A DNA stretch of 48,428 nt from Polytrichum commune (GCA_950295325.1 OX485804.1:58530001-58578428); one strand, 5' to 3'. Counted from the stretch's first letter, positions 25,056-38,733 are shown. The notes: a model not told the origin generated them from the sequence alone. Numbers and translations are program-made.

Positions 25056-28000
25056 CCTTGAACTCCGTAATATCAACCCCCATAATGCCACTCACTCTCT
25101 AATATCCCGAAACCCTAGGGAACGGACGTTTGTAGTTCAAATCTCACTTCTTATTGTCACCTTTCTCTCCCTTATATCACGAATTTTGTCATGAATGCAA
25201 ACCACCAAAGAAGCCAACCCACACCCTCGCATTGCGCCATGTGTCAATATGTGGAGTGTCACCTTCTTATTCTTATTTTTCTTCTTCTTATGCCACGTGT
25301 TGAATGTTGGTGCATATGCCACATCGCCCGGGAAGGCTGAGTGGGAGGTTGACATGTGAAGATGGATCATGTGTTATGATACCATAGATTTTCTATGGTA
25401 TCGTTTATTCTAAACCCTATATCCTAATCCTAAACCATGTCTTCTCCCTCTCACATGTGTTGCACATCTCTTGACAGTTCAATCCACCAATGTGGGAAGC
25501 CCTTAAGGAGTTGAATATGTGTAGGTGCGTGCATTACCCATTGTGAAGGTTATTGCTTACTAATCTCAAATGCAAGCCTTGTTAATTATGCTTTCTAAAT
25601 ATCCTTAAAAGCCGAGTTGTTTTGAATATGAGATTGAGCATCATGAAATTGGTGTTGTTGTAGGACACTTCCATCAATTGCTAATGAAGATATAGAAGTA
25701 ATATTTTATGCATTGGACAACAATGGTGACTACTTTTAGTGTCTAATTTTTGCACAAATTTCAATATCATCACTTCATATGGTCTACACATGACATAAAT
25801 TAGCAACGCTAGTAGGTTCCTTTCCACCATCTAAATGAATATAAATTTCTACTAAGATTGAAATCTACAAAGCGTCATGCGTGAAGGCAAAGAAAAAGTA
25901 AGATTTAACTTCTCATAAAAAGTTCACTTATGCAGACATATACACAACATGAGTCCACTACACAACTATTTTCATCCAAAAATCATCAAGTTCGATTCTT
26001 CTTCCACTATCTTCATACAACCCACATTGAATGCCCCCCTAGCTACCCAAATGCCTCCCTCCTACATCCAAAACTTCCATAGCTCCATTCAAGATCATCA
26101 GGTTACCCACCCACCAAAGAAAATAACCAATTTTCACATCTCCAAAGTTTTGTAGATTCATAATAGTATCGTTCTCCCTACTACCCTCTTCATAATCTTC
26201 CTTGTCTACTTCATTTTGGGGCCTTGCACCAAGGTCATGTACAAAGTGTTTCTTGACTTCTTGGACTCCCCGATTGTACATAAGCTCTGCGTATGTGTGC
26301 AACTTTGGGAGATTATCCATATCCCATGTATGAAATCATCAATTTTACTAATACAATGTTGCACGTTATGTTATTCCATAATGTCACATGCTACAATAAT
26401 TCTCTATTATCAGGCATCCACGTAATATCACATACGCTTTAGTTGCTATAGGTGTGATACTACGGAGTTTAAAGTGTAAATAGGAGCCAAATCTAATAAG
26501 ATGGGTGCATGCCTAGATCAGCAAAATAGATGGGAATAATAATAAGGTACCGTATTAAAAATCCATGGATAACAAACTAACAAAGCACATGATAAGGTTT
26601 CAAAAGGGAAAAAAACCACAAAACACCATCTTTGCTAGTCCAAAGAGAACCAAAGAAAGTAAAGAACTTACCCCAATTTTTTCTAGTTCTATCCTTAGCT
26701 TTCATACTTCTCAAAACCCCTTGCCCTCATTGGATGTTGCTATTTATTAGATATATGTTAAAGGGATCCCCAATGATCTCCAAATGGAACACGGCCCATG
26801 TTTATGCGTCCAAATATTATCAGGTCTGTGTTTTAAGACATGGCAAGCCATAATACATACAACAACTTGATAGCTTGTGTTTCACAATGGAAAATATATA
26901 TATAGGTAAAATAACAATGCAAATCTTAAACAATTATAATACATCAATACATAGGAATGTATCCATTAAAATCCACAACAATTTATAAAAACACTATATG
27001 AATGTTAAAAATATTGAATAAATGTGAAAGATGTGAATAATTTAACAACTTCCTATAATAATTTGGCCCAAGATTGTGATTGTATCCTTATTTTTTATAT
27101 CATTAAAATAACAATTAGAAGTCCAAATGTCTAAAATGCATAACAAATATGAAAAGATAAAGCTGATATGTATTTTTAAAATTTCTAACAATGCATATAA
27201 AATAATAATGAATTATATTAAAAGAATGTCACATTAGGATATTTCCACAAAATGATATAAAGGTAGGATATCAACATTATAATTTTACACCAAAATTAGG
27301 AGTAATCATATTATGGAGATTAGGTTAGGTTATCGAGTGGAACACATGCTCTCAGTTGATACCCTAATCAATGAATTTAAATTCACTTAACCAAAAAAAA
27401 AGATTAAGCAATTTCATATAATAATATTTCACATAGAATTTTGTTATTTAATTTTATTAAGATTATTTAATTATTTCAATGTAAGTATTGAAATTACCAC
27501 AATAAAGATCTAATTTTATATGAATGATTTCAACCAAAAATTTTAAAAATCCAAAGATATGAACAATTTAACAAGCAAGGTGGATTAGCAATGAAAATCA
27601 TTATATATATATATATATATATATAATGATAATCGATTGCCCAATTTAACAAGAAGGATCAAAAGCCACATCATGCACATCATGTCACCCACTCTGCCTC
27701 AATTATTTTGAAAAATAACAGTGTACGATCATCATGTGCACATGCTTTCGTGTTTTCTTTTAAATTAGTAAAGGGACAAGTAGAACGTATCCACCAACTA
27801 CAACTCACCCTCTAAAACAAGCCCCATCCCACACACCTGATGAACTCAACCAGAATTTGTTACCGGATGAGCTTGCGTAGACGTTGCGAATACCTGGCCC
27901 AACTTAACAGACTCTTATTTAAAGGTAAAGAAGTTTAGAATATGGTCAATTTCAACTGGATTTCAAAGGAAAGGATTCATTGCATAACAATTGTGACCTT

Positions 28001-28494
28001 TATAGTTCAAAGAATGTATAGGAGAATGGCAGGACAATCATACATTTTATACATCTTGTCTAAAGATTTCCATGTCCTGAAGGCAAGTTGCAGCTGCTAT
28101 TTGCAAAGTCTACTTGTGTGGTGACACTTTTGAGCAGCTATGTATTAGAATTTCACATATTTAGAGAGTTTTTTGAACATTGTTCAATCCATCTTTGATC
28201 CTTCAATGATGTGCTTGTTATCGCTCACTATCTTTGACAAGCACAAACTGGCGCAGGATCTCAATGGACCACAATTCAGTGGGTTCAAACAACCAAATCC
28301 AACCTTGATTATTCAAGCAATCCATTAGAATGGCAAGGAACTTAAATGTGAGAGAATAACTGTTTGTTCTAAGAACACTGATACATTCCATACCACCTAC
28401 AAGCCTCAACAATGAAGGTGCCATCCATAGAACACTGTCTTGATCTTATAAAAGCACTCAATAAGAGAGTGCTCATGGCCAACAAGGGTAAACT
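25056..28494. other. AT-rich spacer, no gene seen
   Basis: No conserved reading frame. It contains a 10-bp-arm hairpin at 25378-25402 (GATACCATAG and its inverse) and a (TA)n run at 27602-27625. Short open frames such as 26320-26039 minus do not resemble known proteins and have no supporting exons. The part nearest 28495 is probably the 3' untranslated region of the PHP gene. Confidence 0.5.
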
Positions 28495-31400
28495 TTACAC
28501 TTTTTTATTGACAGCAATGCATTCGCAGCCTTCCTCGGACACCGATGTACATGACAGGCCAAGCCGCATCGCTTCCCTTTGCACCAACGACTTCTCATCC
28601 TCCGTCAAAAGGGGTGAAAGAATCAGAGATACTTCTCTATCAGACCTCCTAATAATAATGTCACCTTTCCAAGGTTCAGAAACTCTATCAGAGTGCACAG
28701 TTCTATTATTTTCTGCAAAATCTTCTATAATGACACGGAGGGCAGACAACCAGATTGGTAAGGCAGTTGTCAAAAATTGGAGCATCACCCCTGTTGGGAT
28801 TGTAATGCTGCCAAGTTCAGTCTCCTCAAGTGTGCCGGAGGCATGATAATCAGATCCACCCAACTTCAGGAGGTTGCCAGCTTCAGCGCAGCTGACCCAA
28901 ACTGTCATGCAAATGGCAACGAATATCACGTCAAAAAAACTTCCACAGTATCCATGTAGTATCGTGTTGAGTTCCATGAAGAGGAGGTGAGAGTCAGAAT
29001 ACATTTCATTGCAGAAAGCCAACAAAGTTGTGCAGATGGAAGCCTTGTTCAAGGATGAGTGAAATCGTCAAAGCACCATGAAACAATCAAGTTTTGCATG
29101 GGTGAGATTGAATACCAGGATCTTTTCCAGTGCTTTTGTAGACCTCCATACCATCGAGGCCCGCATCCTTCAAGCGGTCAATGAGAGGAAAAGGGTTCTT
29201 CAGTGACCATGGATGGGCAAGAACAGCCACACCTCCTGTTCGGTGGATTAATCGTACCACATCCTCCGCAGGCTGCTCTGCACCTCTGCAAATCCATCCA
29301 AAACCAAGTGTCATTGAGTTAAACCTTAAACCCCAAGAGGCCTGTTCTGGGCCTCAAGGTCTTGTACAGAGGGGTTGAAGCTAGCTTCTTGATATTTTTA
29401 GCTAAAAGTGTCACAAGTGACCCTATCTAAAATTATCCCATTTATGATATGCATTATTCTGATCAGAGCATACATATGTATACAAGGAAATTTGAGCTCA
29501 TATACCTAGAGTCAAATACATACCACATGTATCTAATCACGGTTGTAGTCACTTCCTCTTTTTAATAGGTTTTGCTAAATATGGATGCAATATCATAGAC
29601 CAAATCGGATATTATCTCATTATTTGTTGGGGTTTCATACAAGTCATCACATATCATTTTATTGAAACGCCCCGGACCTTTAAAGGTCAACATTCAGCAC
29701 ACATATCCTGCAAAGAGTAAAGCAGATCTATGACAGTCTCAGTCTAAAAGGTGGCATCTGGATATCAAGTAAGTTTGTTGGACAGAGTGCGTACGCCACA
29801 TAAGCTGGACCTGAATCTCGCAGGTAAAGATGGAAAGCCTCCCCAACACTAGCAACATGACCAGCATCCACCAGAGCCCGAGCCACATGTGGCCTGCAAG
29901 GTGCGACACCCTCTCCTGCTATCTTCAGAACATTTTCCCATTTCACAGGCTTATTCAGTGCCTTCAGTTTCTGCACCATTCTCTTTGCCCGCGTGTACCG
30001 CCCATCACGAATTTGGGAAAGACATGCTTCCAGTTCCTCAGGATGGGCTGGACCACAACAGCTGTAGTATGCGAGTATATGTACATTCTCCTCCGCACCA
30101 CGCTGCTGTTGTGAGCTGCATAGACAGGAAAAGATCACGCAACAAATATACTTACACCTTCTATTACCATTCGGCAGGCCTGCATAAACAAAAAGTTCAT
30201 ATCAACCTACAGTGGATTGTTGCTTCTTTTAACAGGTCAATTGTGTTCCTCAATACCAGTATAGGAATATAATTTTTCCTAGTAAGCATACTTTCTCAAT
30301 TCGTAAGTGGGACCACAAGGAAGAGAAGAGTTATGCTCTAGTGAAGTGACAGAAGCCCAGTCTTAGCCCAATTCCCTTCATAAAGGAAGCCAACAAGCTC
30401 CTAAATGATTTCATGTACAGGTCAATTGTTACAAATAATCTTCCTGTAGTAAATAGCATGGTTGACATAATCCAAATCTAAAAGCAATATTCATGCCCTA
30501 AATTATTCATGCCCTAAAAACAGTTCATTTATCAGAATCTTTCAAGCTTATTGGATGGATAGTGCAAACGCTCTGAAAAAAAAGATTTCATGTGAGCTAA
30601 GGAGGAAGAGCTATACCTTGATGAAAATTTGGCACTGATCTCAACACCTGGAATCAATCGGATTCCAACATCACGAGCAACTTTGAAAGCAGTTGAAACG
30701 CCAGCCATTGTATCATGATCTGTTAATGCCAAGACATTGACCTGTTCATGCAGACACAGTCCTGTCAGAATTAGGTTGACATCACTTGCAGGTATTGGAA
30801 CCATACAAAGTGCATCATGATGTGTTGATGTTGCTCAAAGAGAAATGCAGACTGCTAGACAACGACTCAAACCTTCTCAGCAAAGAGGAGACAGATTGAG
30901 TCTGTAGACAACTGGTATGATTTAGACAATACATTCCTGATGTAAACTCTTGTGAATTTAAATACACACGCTCAAAACTTGGCAATTAAAGCTACAATCC
31001 ATAAATGCTAGTTTAGGAGCCTTATCAAGACAAGCATATTACCCCTTTGAGGTGAGCTCTTTTGACCAAGTCAGTTGGTGACAGCATTCCATCACCTGCA
31101 AGTGCATACCCAGACCATAATTTAGTTCGCACACTCTCTTGCAGGTAAAAAGGTCAGAGAAGATTGCTGACCCTAAACCTCCAAACCCTAGACTCAGAAA
31201 TTGGTAAACCCTAGTGCAGATCCCGGAAGTCGAGCACTAAGCATTCATGATCATTTCCTTCTTCTGGTCACAATGCTGCGAGTCAAAAAACCTGGCACAT
31301 CTTCTCTGATTAACAGAACAGAAAATCGATTGCTTGCAATGTGGAATTCCTCCTGGTTGCTTTCAGGCTCTTCTCAGACATGAGGTTTGACGCCTCGGAA

Positions 31401-32248
31401 GGAAACACAATTGAGAAAGAGACAAACATGTAGACAGAGGACTCAATGCAAATAATATCATCCACAAGTTCTTTTGCAGATAAAAAGGTCAGAGAAGATA
31501 GCTGACCCAAAACCTCTAAACCCTAGACCCAGAAATTGATCAACCCTAGTGCGGATACCAGACGTCGAGCACTAAGTTTCAAGAGGACTCATTCATCTTC
31601 ATCTCCTTTTTCCGGTCGCAATGCTGCGATTCAGGAAACCCGGGACATCTTCTATCTCCAACACAATAGAAAATCGATCGCTTGCACTCTGAAATTCCCC
31701 CTGGTTGCTTTCAAGCTCTTCTCAAGGTGCATTTACACATGACAACCGTTTCAGTGGCTGATGATGGTTGTGGTTTGCTTTCTATCTGTGAGGATAAGGA
31801 GGGAAAAGGTGCATAGATGATAACTAAAACCACAACCACTCTTACTTGCCCAACTAAACTACGATAAACCTTCAAGGCGTAGTTGAGATAAGTTGCGATG
31901 ATGGTTGTACTTTACTTTCTTTCTTTGGCTCTCTTTTGTTTGTAGTTCCTATGTGGGAGAGAGAACTTGAAGACCAAAGCATGGGAGAAGAGGATTTCTT
32001 GAACTTTCCATAATAATCCCTGAATCGTTTGTCTCCACTCCTGGGATTGCACCAATAGGAGGGACGTCATTGAGGTCAAATCCACTCTATACCTACAAAA
32101 TTAGTTGTGTGTAAACGGAAAGAATCGTACTTGTGGTTGAAAGAGGGCCCTAACCACAACCATAACCACTCCCACTCGAGTAGTTAAGTGTAAAAGCACC
32201 TTCAGACACGAAACACAATTGAGAGAAGGAAACAATGAATGCGTGTTT

Positions 32249-32291
<43 letters not shown>

Positions 32292-32497
32292 CAAGTGCTG
32301 TGTGTGTGCAAGTCCATGCGAGGCAGAGCCAGCGTGCGGTGGTCTGCACATGACAACCCCCAGGCCGCCCAATTGGAGAGCGTGGCAATTGCAGCTGCGA
32401 GTCTAGCGGGGTCCTTGGACAGCGGCTTGCCTTTCTTCTTCTTCTTGCTGCTGATGCTACCGCTCGCCCCCCCTCGCGAAGATTTCCCTCCCGCCAT
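28495..32497 (-). CDS. PHP-domain phosphoesterase (TrpH/YciV-like), 6 exons, complete
   Basis: Metal-dependent phosphoesterase of the polymerase and histidinol phosphatase superfamily. Bacterial relatives (YciV/TrpH, RNase AM) hydrolyse nucleoside 3',5'-bisphosphates and trim RNA 5' ends; the plant substrate is not shown here. The coding exons on the minus strand are 32497-32290, 31095-31043, 30741-30617, 30115-29795, 29285-29116 and 28901-28495. All introns are GT-AG, phases fit, and the total is 1284 bases or 427 residues. Metal-site motifs are all present: LHTHS (H64, H66), LTDHD (D95, H96, D97), GVEIS (E121), HILAYY (H141), LAHPW (H260) and GGSDYH (D310, H312). Lysines 18-22 form a basic tract near the N terminus. 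The last acceptor (ACAG at 28905-28902) was chosen because it keeps frame and gives the loop length I recall for plant homologues. Other acceptors nearby would shorten that loop. Confidence 0.9.
31148..31725. repeat. Direct duplication of about 240 bp in PHP gene intron 1
   Basis: Segments 31148-31385 and 31486-31725 share long blocks: AAAGGTCAGAGAAGAT, CAAACCCTAGAC or TAAACCCTAGAC, GTCGAGCACTAAG, CAATGCTGCGA, ACAGAAAATCGAT-like sequence, and CCTGGTTGCTTTCA. The unit starts are about 338 bp apart. Each carries an AAACCCTA motif, the plant telo-box sequence, but in an intron its meaning is unclear. Confidence 0.8.
32253..32282. repeat. (GA)n microsatellite beside the PHP exon 1 donor
   Basis: About 15 GA units on the plus strand. 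On the transcribed minus strand this is a CT tract that begins six bases into intron 1. Confidence 0.95.
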
Positions 32498-34789
32498 CGC
32501 AACTCAACCCCAGCTCAATTCATATCACCACCACAAACTAAAAACAACGCAGCAACACAACCCACAATGATGCCGCCCGCCCACCGCCTAACTTCACTTG
32601 ACTTACATTTTCTCCACAATCATCACTACCTTCTTCTCCTTGCTCTCCGTCTCCATCTCTCTGACCGAACTCAAGTTCCAAGTACCAAATCACCGTGACT
32701 TCACCAAAGCAGGTAGATGGTGCTAAAACCAAGACCCTCAAATTCTTGGTCCACCATCTTAACTCATCAGTTTTCGTGTTGGTTTTATGTCATCTATCAA
32801 TAGAACCTTCAAACTAAGTTCTAGTTTTTGCATACAAGATTCAAATAAGGGAGTGGAGTGGTTTTATATTAGGATTCAGAAATCGAGCGATCTAAGTGGT
32901 CAAGAACAAAATTTTGGACCCAAGGAGTTTACACTAGGGTCCATATCACTGTTAATTTTTTCATGTGTTCGAGATAGTTGGACCAATGACAAATCATTGG
33001 AGCGATGGGAATGATGGAACCACATGTGGATGATATTGTAAGTTTTCACCCAAATGTAGACATCTTGATCCACTTCCACGTATTTCATCCAAATGGGGCA
33101 CATTTTAGCGGTTTCATCCACTTGTGTGGCATTTGATTCCATGGCTACGGGAGACTTCAAAATGTGATTCTTTGTTGTGGCATCATAAGGAAGTGTGTGA
33201 TGGTGATCAATACATGTTGGAATGATCTTTGCTAACATATCAACCATACCTAGAGTTGGCTCCCCATCCTTGTTGGATTTGATGGAGCCCAAAGGTATAG
33301 GAGTGTGAAATGGGTTGCCCTTTGAAGTATTTGGCAAAATAATAGTCACACCATTACACATGTTGAGTTATCATGCTATATTAAAAAAAATCATATGTTG
33401 AGTTTCAAATGAACAATAGTCATGGCTAAAGCACACAAGTCTACTCTATTCAAGAGTGAAGGCTTGAGGACACAATAAGATTGAAATCCTACAAAACACA
33501 ATATAAAAGCCCAAGAATGAAGTCCAAGATTTTGGGGATGTTTATGGCCACCTCATCCTAGAAAATGACAAAATATTCATTGTTGATTTTTAGAATCATA
33601 AATGTGTGATGTTTTACCTAAAAAAAATAGGGTTGGTCTAGGTCCAAGGTACAAAAAAAATGGAGTGATGCTAATGTGGCATCACTTTCCCTCCATATCT
33701 TGTCGGGTCCCCACCCAATATAATACTCGATGAACCAATCTTCAAGCTTGGTCCAATCTTGAATCCAAAAGTATGGTCCATGAAGGGTAGTTTGGCCTCC
33801 AACTATATTGAACCCAAACCCTAATGTAAACCCACCCTTCAAGTCCAAAATCTCAAAACATTTCACCACCACCGACATCCACAACCTCATTTGCAACACC
33901 ATGATGCACAATCTTGCCTCACCAAAGCATGGTTTGCCTCCAAACTAACGCCCTTAAGTCTTGCACAATACTCACATATTGATAACGAGAATGTTCACCA
34001 CCATAACATCAGGTTGTCAAATTGATATTAGGTCACCTACCAATACAACTTCCAACCCTTATAACGTTTGCATAACAAAATTCAAAGAAGACATACTTAC
34101 TTTGTTGTGTTGGAACTCTCTCTCAATTAATGCTTATGATAATCAACAACTTATTTTTAACCCAACAATTGTATATATTCTTAGTGCTTAAAGTGATAGA
34201 TTTAGAACCAACAACATTTGGTGATTTTGGGTGGCAAGTCTTCACTTTGTTGATAATTTGATGGTTTGGCCATACCAAGTGTTAGCCATCCATTATGTCA
34301 ATTGTCTAACACCAATTGAAATATCATGTAAACATTGCAATTGTTAGCATTTGCACCATTGTTTTTGTAGCATTTCTATGTCCAAATTAAGTGGCAAAGT
34401 CAACATTGACTTGATTGGTCATTTCTCGGACATATAGAATCCCACGTTATTTTGAGCTAAAAATTGAGAGGTAATATTACAAGTTAATGATCACTTCACA
34501 CTAAGTTGCATCTTGCCACTTTGCTTACCATCAAGTGACACATCATATGTCACATAAGATTTGATGGTAACTTGATCATTAGGTGCGGAAAGAAGAAGAA
34601 GAACTCCGGTCTCCGGAGGAGGCCGGAGTGAATAAAGTGTCTGTTCGTAGAACACCCTAGGCCATGCCTTACGGCAGTGGCGTTAGATGTAAAACTACTT
34701 CGCCCTTTGCAGGACGTAGACACTATATTTAGTAACCAATAGTAAATTTCGGTAGCCAGATATTATGTATGAGCCTTGTTTTGGGGGTA
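32498..34789. other. PHP gene promoter side and relic-bearing spacer
   Basis: The first 200 or so bases are presumably the promoter and leader of the minus-strand PHP gene. Beyond that, frames at 33361-32900 minus (153 codons) and 33911-33618 minus are open but resemble nothing I know. They may be transposon relics. No RNA gene or array was seen. Confidence 0.4.
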
Positions 34790-35600
34790 GTTAGTGGGGG
34801 GGGGTCTGTGTTGGGTTGGAGGTATTGTTTATTTATGCGGGGTCTTGGAGATCATTAATAGTTTGTCGATTTTCTAGCCTTCGTTTGTGGACTAATATGG
34901 AGTGTGCATATTGTGTGGCGATTATGTTAATTTGTTTACACGTGTTTTTGATTTTTGTGATGGGGATTGTGAACGTTGTTTCCAGTTTTTTCATTGATGG
35001 GTAATGTGTTGTGCTTCTTGCTCCTGCGACTAGTACCATGAGTGGGGCTACATTCCAACCCTTTGCTATGATGTTGTTTATGAGTGGTTGGTATTTTCTG
35101 ATTTTTGTGTCTAGGATTTCAATGGCGAATCTATCATTGCAATATGTGTATTCAATGAACTATATGGTGATATCAGGTGTAGGGGTTTCTAGGGGGGGGG
35201 GTGGTTATATGGATGGCCTATAATGCATAATATGTCTGGTTTGAGCCTAGCGTTGCAATGACATCTCAGGGTATCACATGTATATGGAAGTAACCATGGT
35301 GTTATTGTGTTTTCTTGGGGTAGTTCATTATGTGTTCCTACATTCAATAATGTATAATGTCTTGATATTCGGGTTGATACAATGAGTTTGCGTATTTCCC
35401 ATACCGCTTTGTTATGTCTTTTTGTTATTAGCGCATGGATGTGTTGTTGTTTGCATTTAAGTAGTACATGCAGCCATGTATTCACATCTGTTGAGTTACA
35501 GATGTTAGGTGCGGAAACAACATATGCTTGTTATTCTCTATCATTTGCATTTACATTGACTTACCACTTGGATTGGTGAGACACTTATTAAAAACCCAAT
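34790..35600 (-). mobile_element. Decayed LINE (non-LTR retrotransposon) C-terminal part
   Basis: On the minus strand, 35485-35189 reads TWLHVLLKCKQQHIHALITK, then RHNKAVWEI, and ends KPDILCIIGHPYN. This matches the region downstream of reverse transcriptase in plant LINEs (HLL..C....IH.L...RHN, then (R/K)PD). A further minus frame at 35039-34833 contains ATQYAHSILVHKRRLENR. The frame shifts between segments and there is no intact enzyme. Its DNA partly resembles the relic at 17540-18060, so both probably belong to one family. Confidence 0.5.
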
Positions 35601-37615
35601 CCACAAGGAGTGTCCTCAATTCAATCCAAAGAATTTTTTAATTGGTGGTTGTTGCAATTTTAAGAAGAAGTTGAACTCTTAGGAGGAAGAGTTGACTGCC
35701 TCTCTGTTTCATAATTGGAGATTTACTCATGGACACATGTTAGCATGGACATGAGATTGTTGTGCTTTACATTTGTTTTGTTTATAACGATGTCAATTAT
35801 TTATTATGCAAGCCTTCCTCATAGATTTCGTAACTTGAAAACGGTTTTCAACTTATAAATCTCAAGACATAAAGTGTAATTTATCTACACAAGCCATATG
35901 CAATGATTAACAATAATATGGAATGACAACCACATGTGTCCAACTTACGCATGCTATAAGTAGACAATGTATTTTTATATATATATTAAGCACATGTATT
36001 CCACATTGAAGTGCTCAACCATCAAAATCTTACGAGAACCATCCACAATGAAGTTTAGTTTTCTTTACCAAAACAAGTGACATGTGAAATACTCCTCTTA
36101 GGGTTGTTTTACACATGAAAAAAATGATATATGATTTATTGTGGTCATGGTCAATGCATAATAGGGTCCACTTACCATGTTTTGAGGCGTAAGCTAGGTT
36201 ACACTAATCATCAACAACTTCATCATTGCCTAGTGTCATTTCATGACACTTGGTGTTCAAGTGCGCTTACTAATTTATTGGCATCAATGATCTACAAGTG
36301 CACTAAAGTGTACACAATGACACTTTGCCATTAGTATGTGCAATAATATCTTCCCCTTGCATATTAAAACGCATGACCATCATATCTCAAGTATCCCAAT
36401 GTACTACACTAAATGTCATAATGCAAATATTTATTCACTTAAAAAGTTATTCATGTTGACGAATAATATCATATTGGCAACTGACAGAGATGACACATTG
36501 AGACCTCTAGGCATCTAGTTTAAGCCCTCTGCAAATAGTACATGACACGAAATACTATAGACATTGTAGTGTGAACTGGTCCTTAAGTTAAGTAGTCTTT
36601 TAAATCGGGTCAAGGTTTCATGGTTTCCTGGAATTTTTGTTAGGTCCACCTCCAAGAGGTGGGCCAGACGCAAATTCCGGGAGACGATGACTTTTTAAAA
36701 ATATTTTTCCCAGCATGACATATTTCAAGACAACTTGCAAGGCAAATCCCAAAACAAATTCCAAGACAGACAAACACCACCGAGTAATTCTCTCAAATTG
36801 TTAGAGTTTGAGACATATTATATTGAACCAAATCCTCCCCTCTTTTTTCGCCAACAAAATATGCAATGGTCCTACAACATGGTCCATTCTCACTTCACAT
36901 TATGCTTGAGGGCCCGTGACTACATATAACGGCTTTCCCAACACCCATGGTACGGCCTTTGGATGAGAGTCAAGGGTCCTCACCATTACAAGGTCACGGC
37001 TCTTGGCTCATGTGTGAAGTGGCCCTGATCATGGGTCAAACGAATCAAGATTTTAGAAACTTGAGTTTTCCTGAAGCAGCAATAAACCCTAAACCTTACA
37101 GTGAGAGGTATGTGGATGGAATAGTGTAATGAGAGTCCGAAGCCTCATAAGCATATTATAAAAGCTCAGTCATTTTGCAGATCAGACTGATTGCAATTTG
37201 GATCTGCACAGAGATTTGTCACAACAAATTAGATGAGGAAAGTGAGCAACAGCAGCTATGGTGATCTTCGAGTTTGCTCAAAGCGCGATCCATCACCTGG
37301 CCTGACTGGTGAGTGGATCCCAAGTGCATCTCCAAATCATCCACCACAGCAGATTCAAAGATGGAAGAAGAAGAAGGCGAGAGCGTTTCATGAAGATGAA
37401 GAAGGCGAGAGTGTTTCATGAAGATAAAGAAGGCAAAAACACTTCATGAAGATGAAGCAGGGCAATGCCTCATCAGGTGCAAGAGGATGGCCTCACAATG
37501 ATGCCTTGCGAATTGCAAAATCAAGTTGGCGCAACGACATGTGGCAATGAAGGCAAGTAACAACATTGTCATTTTTGAATATGTAGAATAAAGCTCAATT
37601 TTGATTTATTTAGTA
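35601..37615. other. Spacer with old repeats, no gene seen
   Basis: No conserved frame was found. A block near 36170-36320 is a diverged inverted copy of part of 16700-16800. Short open frames at 36131-36334 and 36735-36929 have no recognisable similarity. The only ordered structure is the 28-bp tandem repeat at 37370-37453. Confidence 0.45.
37370..37453. repeat. 28-bp tandem repeat, three units
   Basis: Units at 37370-37397, 37398-37425 and 37426-37453. The first two differ at one base (AGAGCGTTTC versus AGAGTGTTTC), the third at several. Because 28 is not a multiple of three, the open frame crossing it shifts from unit to unit, so it is unlikely to be selected as coding. Confidence 0.9.
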
Positions 37616-37775
37616 ATAGCCCACCCACACTTATTGGTGTAGGTCACCAGTGAATGGTTCCTATTGGCAACGGCCACTTTTAGAGCTAGTTTAGCCAGTG
37701 AGAGTCACTGGATGCAACCGGTGTTGGTAGTCACCGTTCATTGGTGGCCCGCACTAGTAAGTGCAGGTGGGCTAT
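37616..37775. mobile_element. 160-bp foldback element upstream of RPS20
   Basis: The left end ATAGCCCACCCACACTTATT and the reverse complement of the right end, ATAGCCCACCTGCACTTACT, match, and similarity continues for about 60 bases on each side. The element is a near-complete palindrome with a short centre. It ends about 290 bp before the probable RPS20 leader exon, so it lies in or near the promoter. It looks like a short MITE. Confidence 0.7.
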
Positions 37776-38049
37776 AAGTTACCCAACTTTGATACATGAC
37801 ATTCTAGTAAAGTTACTTGTAGGTGTGAACGAAATGACGTTTAGGTTAACTTAGGGGTAGGTTAATTTGCCACTAGAGTAGGTAACTTTACTAACTACAA
37901 TTAGGACTTTACCCATAGGTGTGAGCCCTCCCTAATTGGGATAATCAGTGCACTTGACCAAGTAAACGGTCCCGTCCCAACACGAAAAGCTAACGTAGGA
38001 GTCTCCGAAGCAGCGACCGAACCTGAGGCTCGGCAAATCAGAGCGGAGG

Positions 38050-38733
38050 GTCGGTTCCCCAGCCCTAGAGTGGAGGAGACAAAGAGAGCGAGGCTGCCGT
38101 GAGGGAACTCTTTCAAGGTTTTGCGAGATCGAGTGCAGCAGCGCCCCTCAGCAAGCGGCCGGTAGACCGGTGTCTGTCTCGGGGGTTGCCTGTGATATTT
38201 CAGGTACGTTCGCCGTGGTTCATTAACTTTTTATTTCATTTTCACAAAGCTCTGGTTTGCGGTGTATCTTCCAGGGGTCTCTCTCCCTTGTGGGTTTAGT
38301 GGTGTTGTTATTAGGCATTTGCCTCTTTGACTACATGGTCTCTATCAAGTGACTGTCTCTAATGCTGGCCTTCCAAGTGTTTCTGTATATTTTTCTGTGA
38401 TTCATTCTCGGCGTTTATCTGTCTTGAAAGTATTAGGGTTCTCTCTGGCAGCAAGTAGCACTCCGAAGTTTAGAGGTTTTAGGGCTTCTCTTCGGCTGCA
38501 GCATCCTGTAGTCGTCGTGTCTTCTGCGTTTCTGGTGTATATAGGATGTGAATTTAATTCTACATTCCTTTGTATTCGTTTGTTGATTCTATTTTAGGGT
38601 TTATACATGGAAGCATGTCTTGCCTCCCGAGAACAGTGTTGTGGATGGATTTCTAGGGATTTGCATAGGCAGGATGTGGTATATAATTGTCATGACCCTA
38701 CGAGATGAAGTTTGGAACCTTTTTTGTTGCAGG
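38050..38733 (+). promoter_or_regulatory. RPS20 5' leader exon and leader intron
   Basis: A GC-richer segment from about 38050 ends at a strong donor, TTTCAG|GTACGTT (38203/38204). The matching acceptor TTTTTGTTGCAG ends at 38732, one base before the RPS20 ATG at 38734. This implies an intron of 529 bases within the 5' untranslated region, as is common in plant ribosomal protein genes. A telo-box (TAGGGTTT, 38595-38602) lies near its end. The transcription start was not determined. Confidence 0.65.

Noticed and set aside
32900-33361. Minus-strand open frame of 153 codons as a gene
   Set aside because: No motif, no splice partners and a repeat-rich neighbourhood; kept only as a possible relic.
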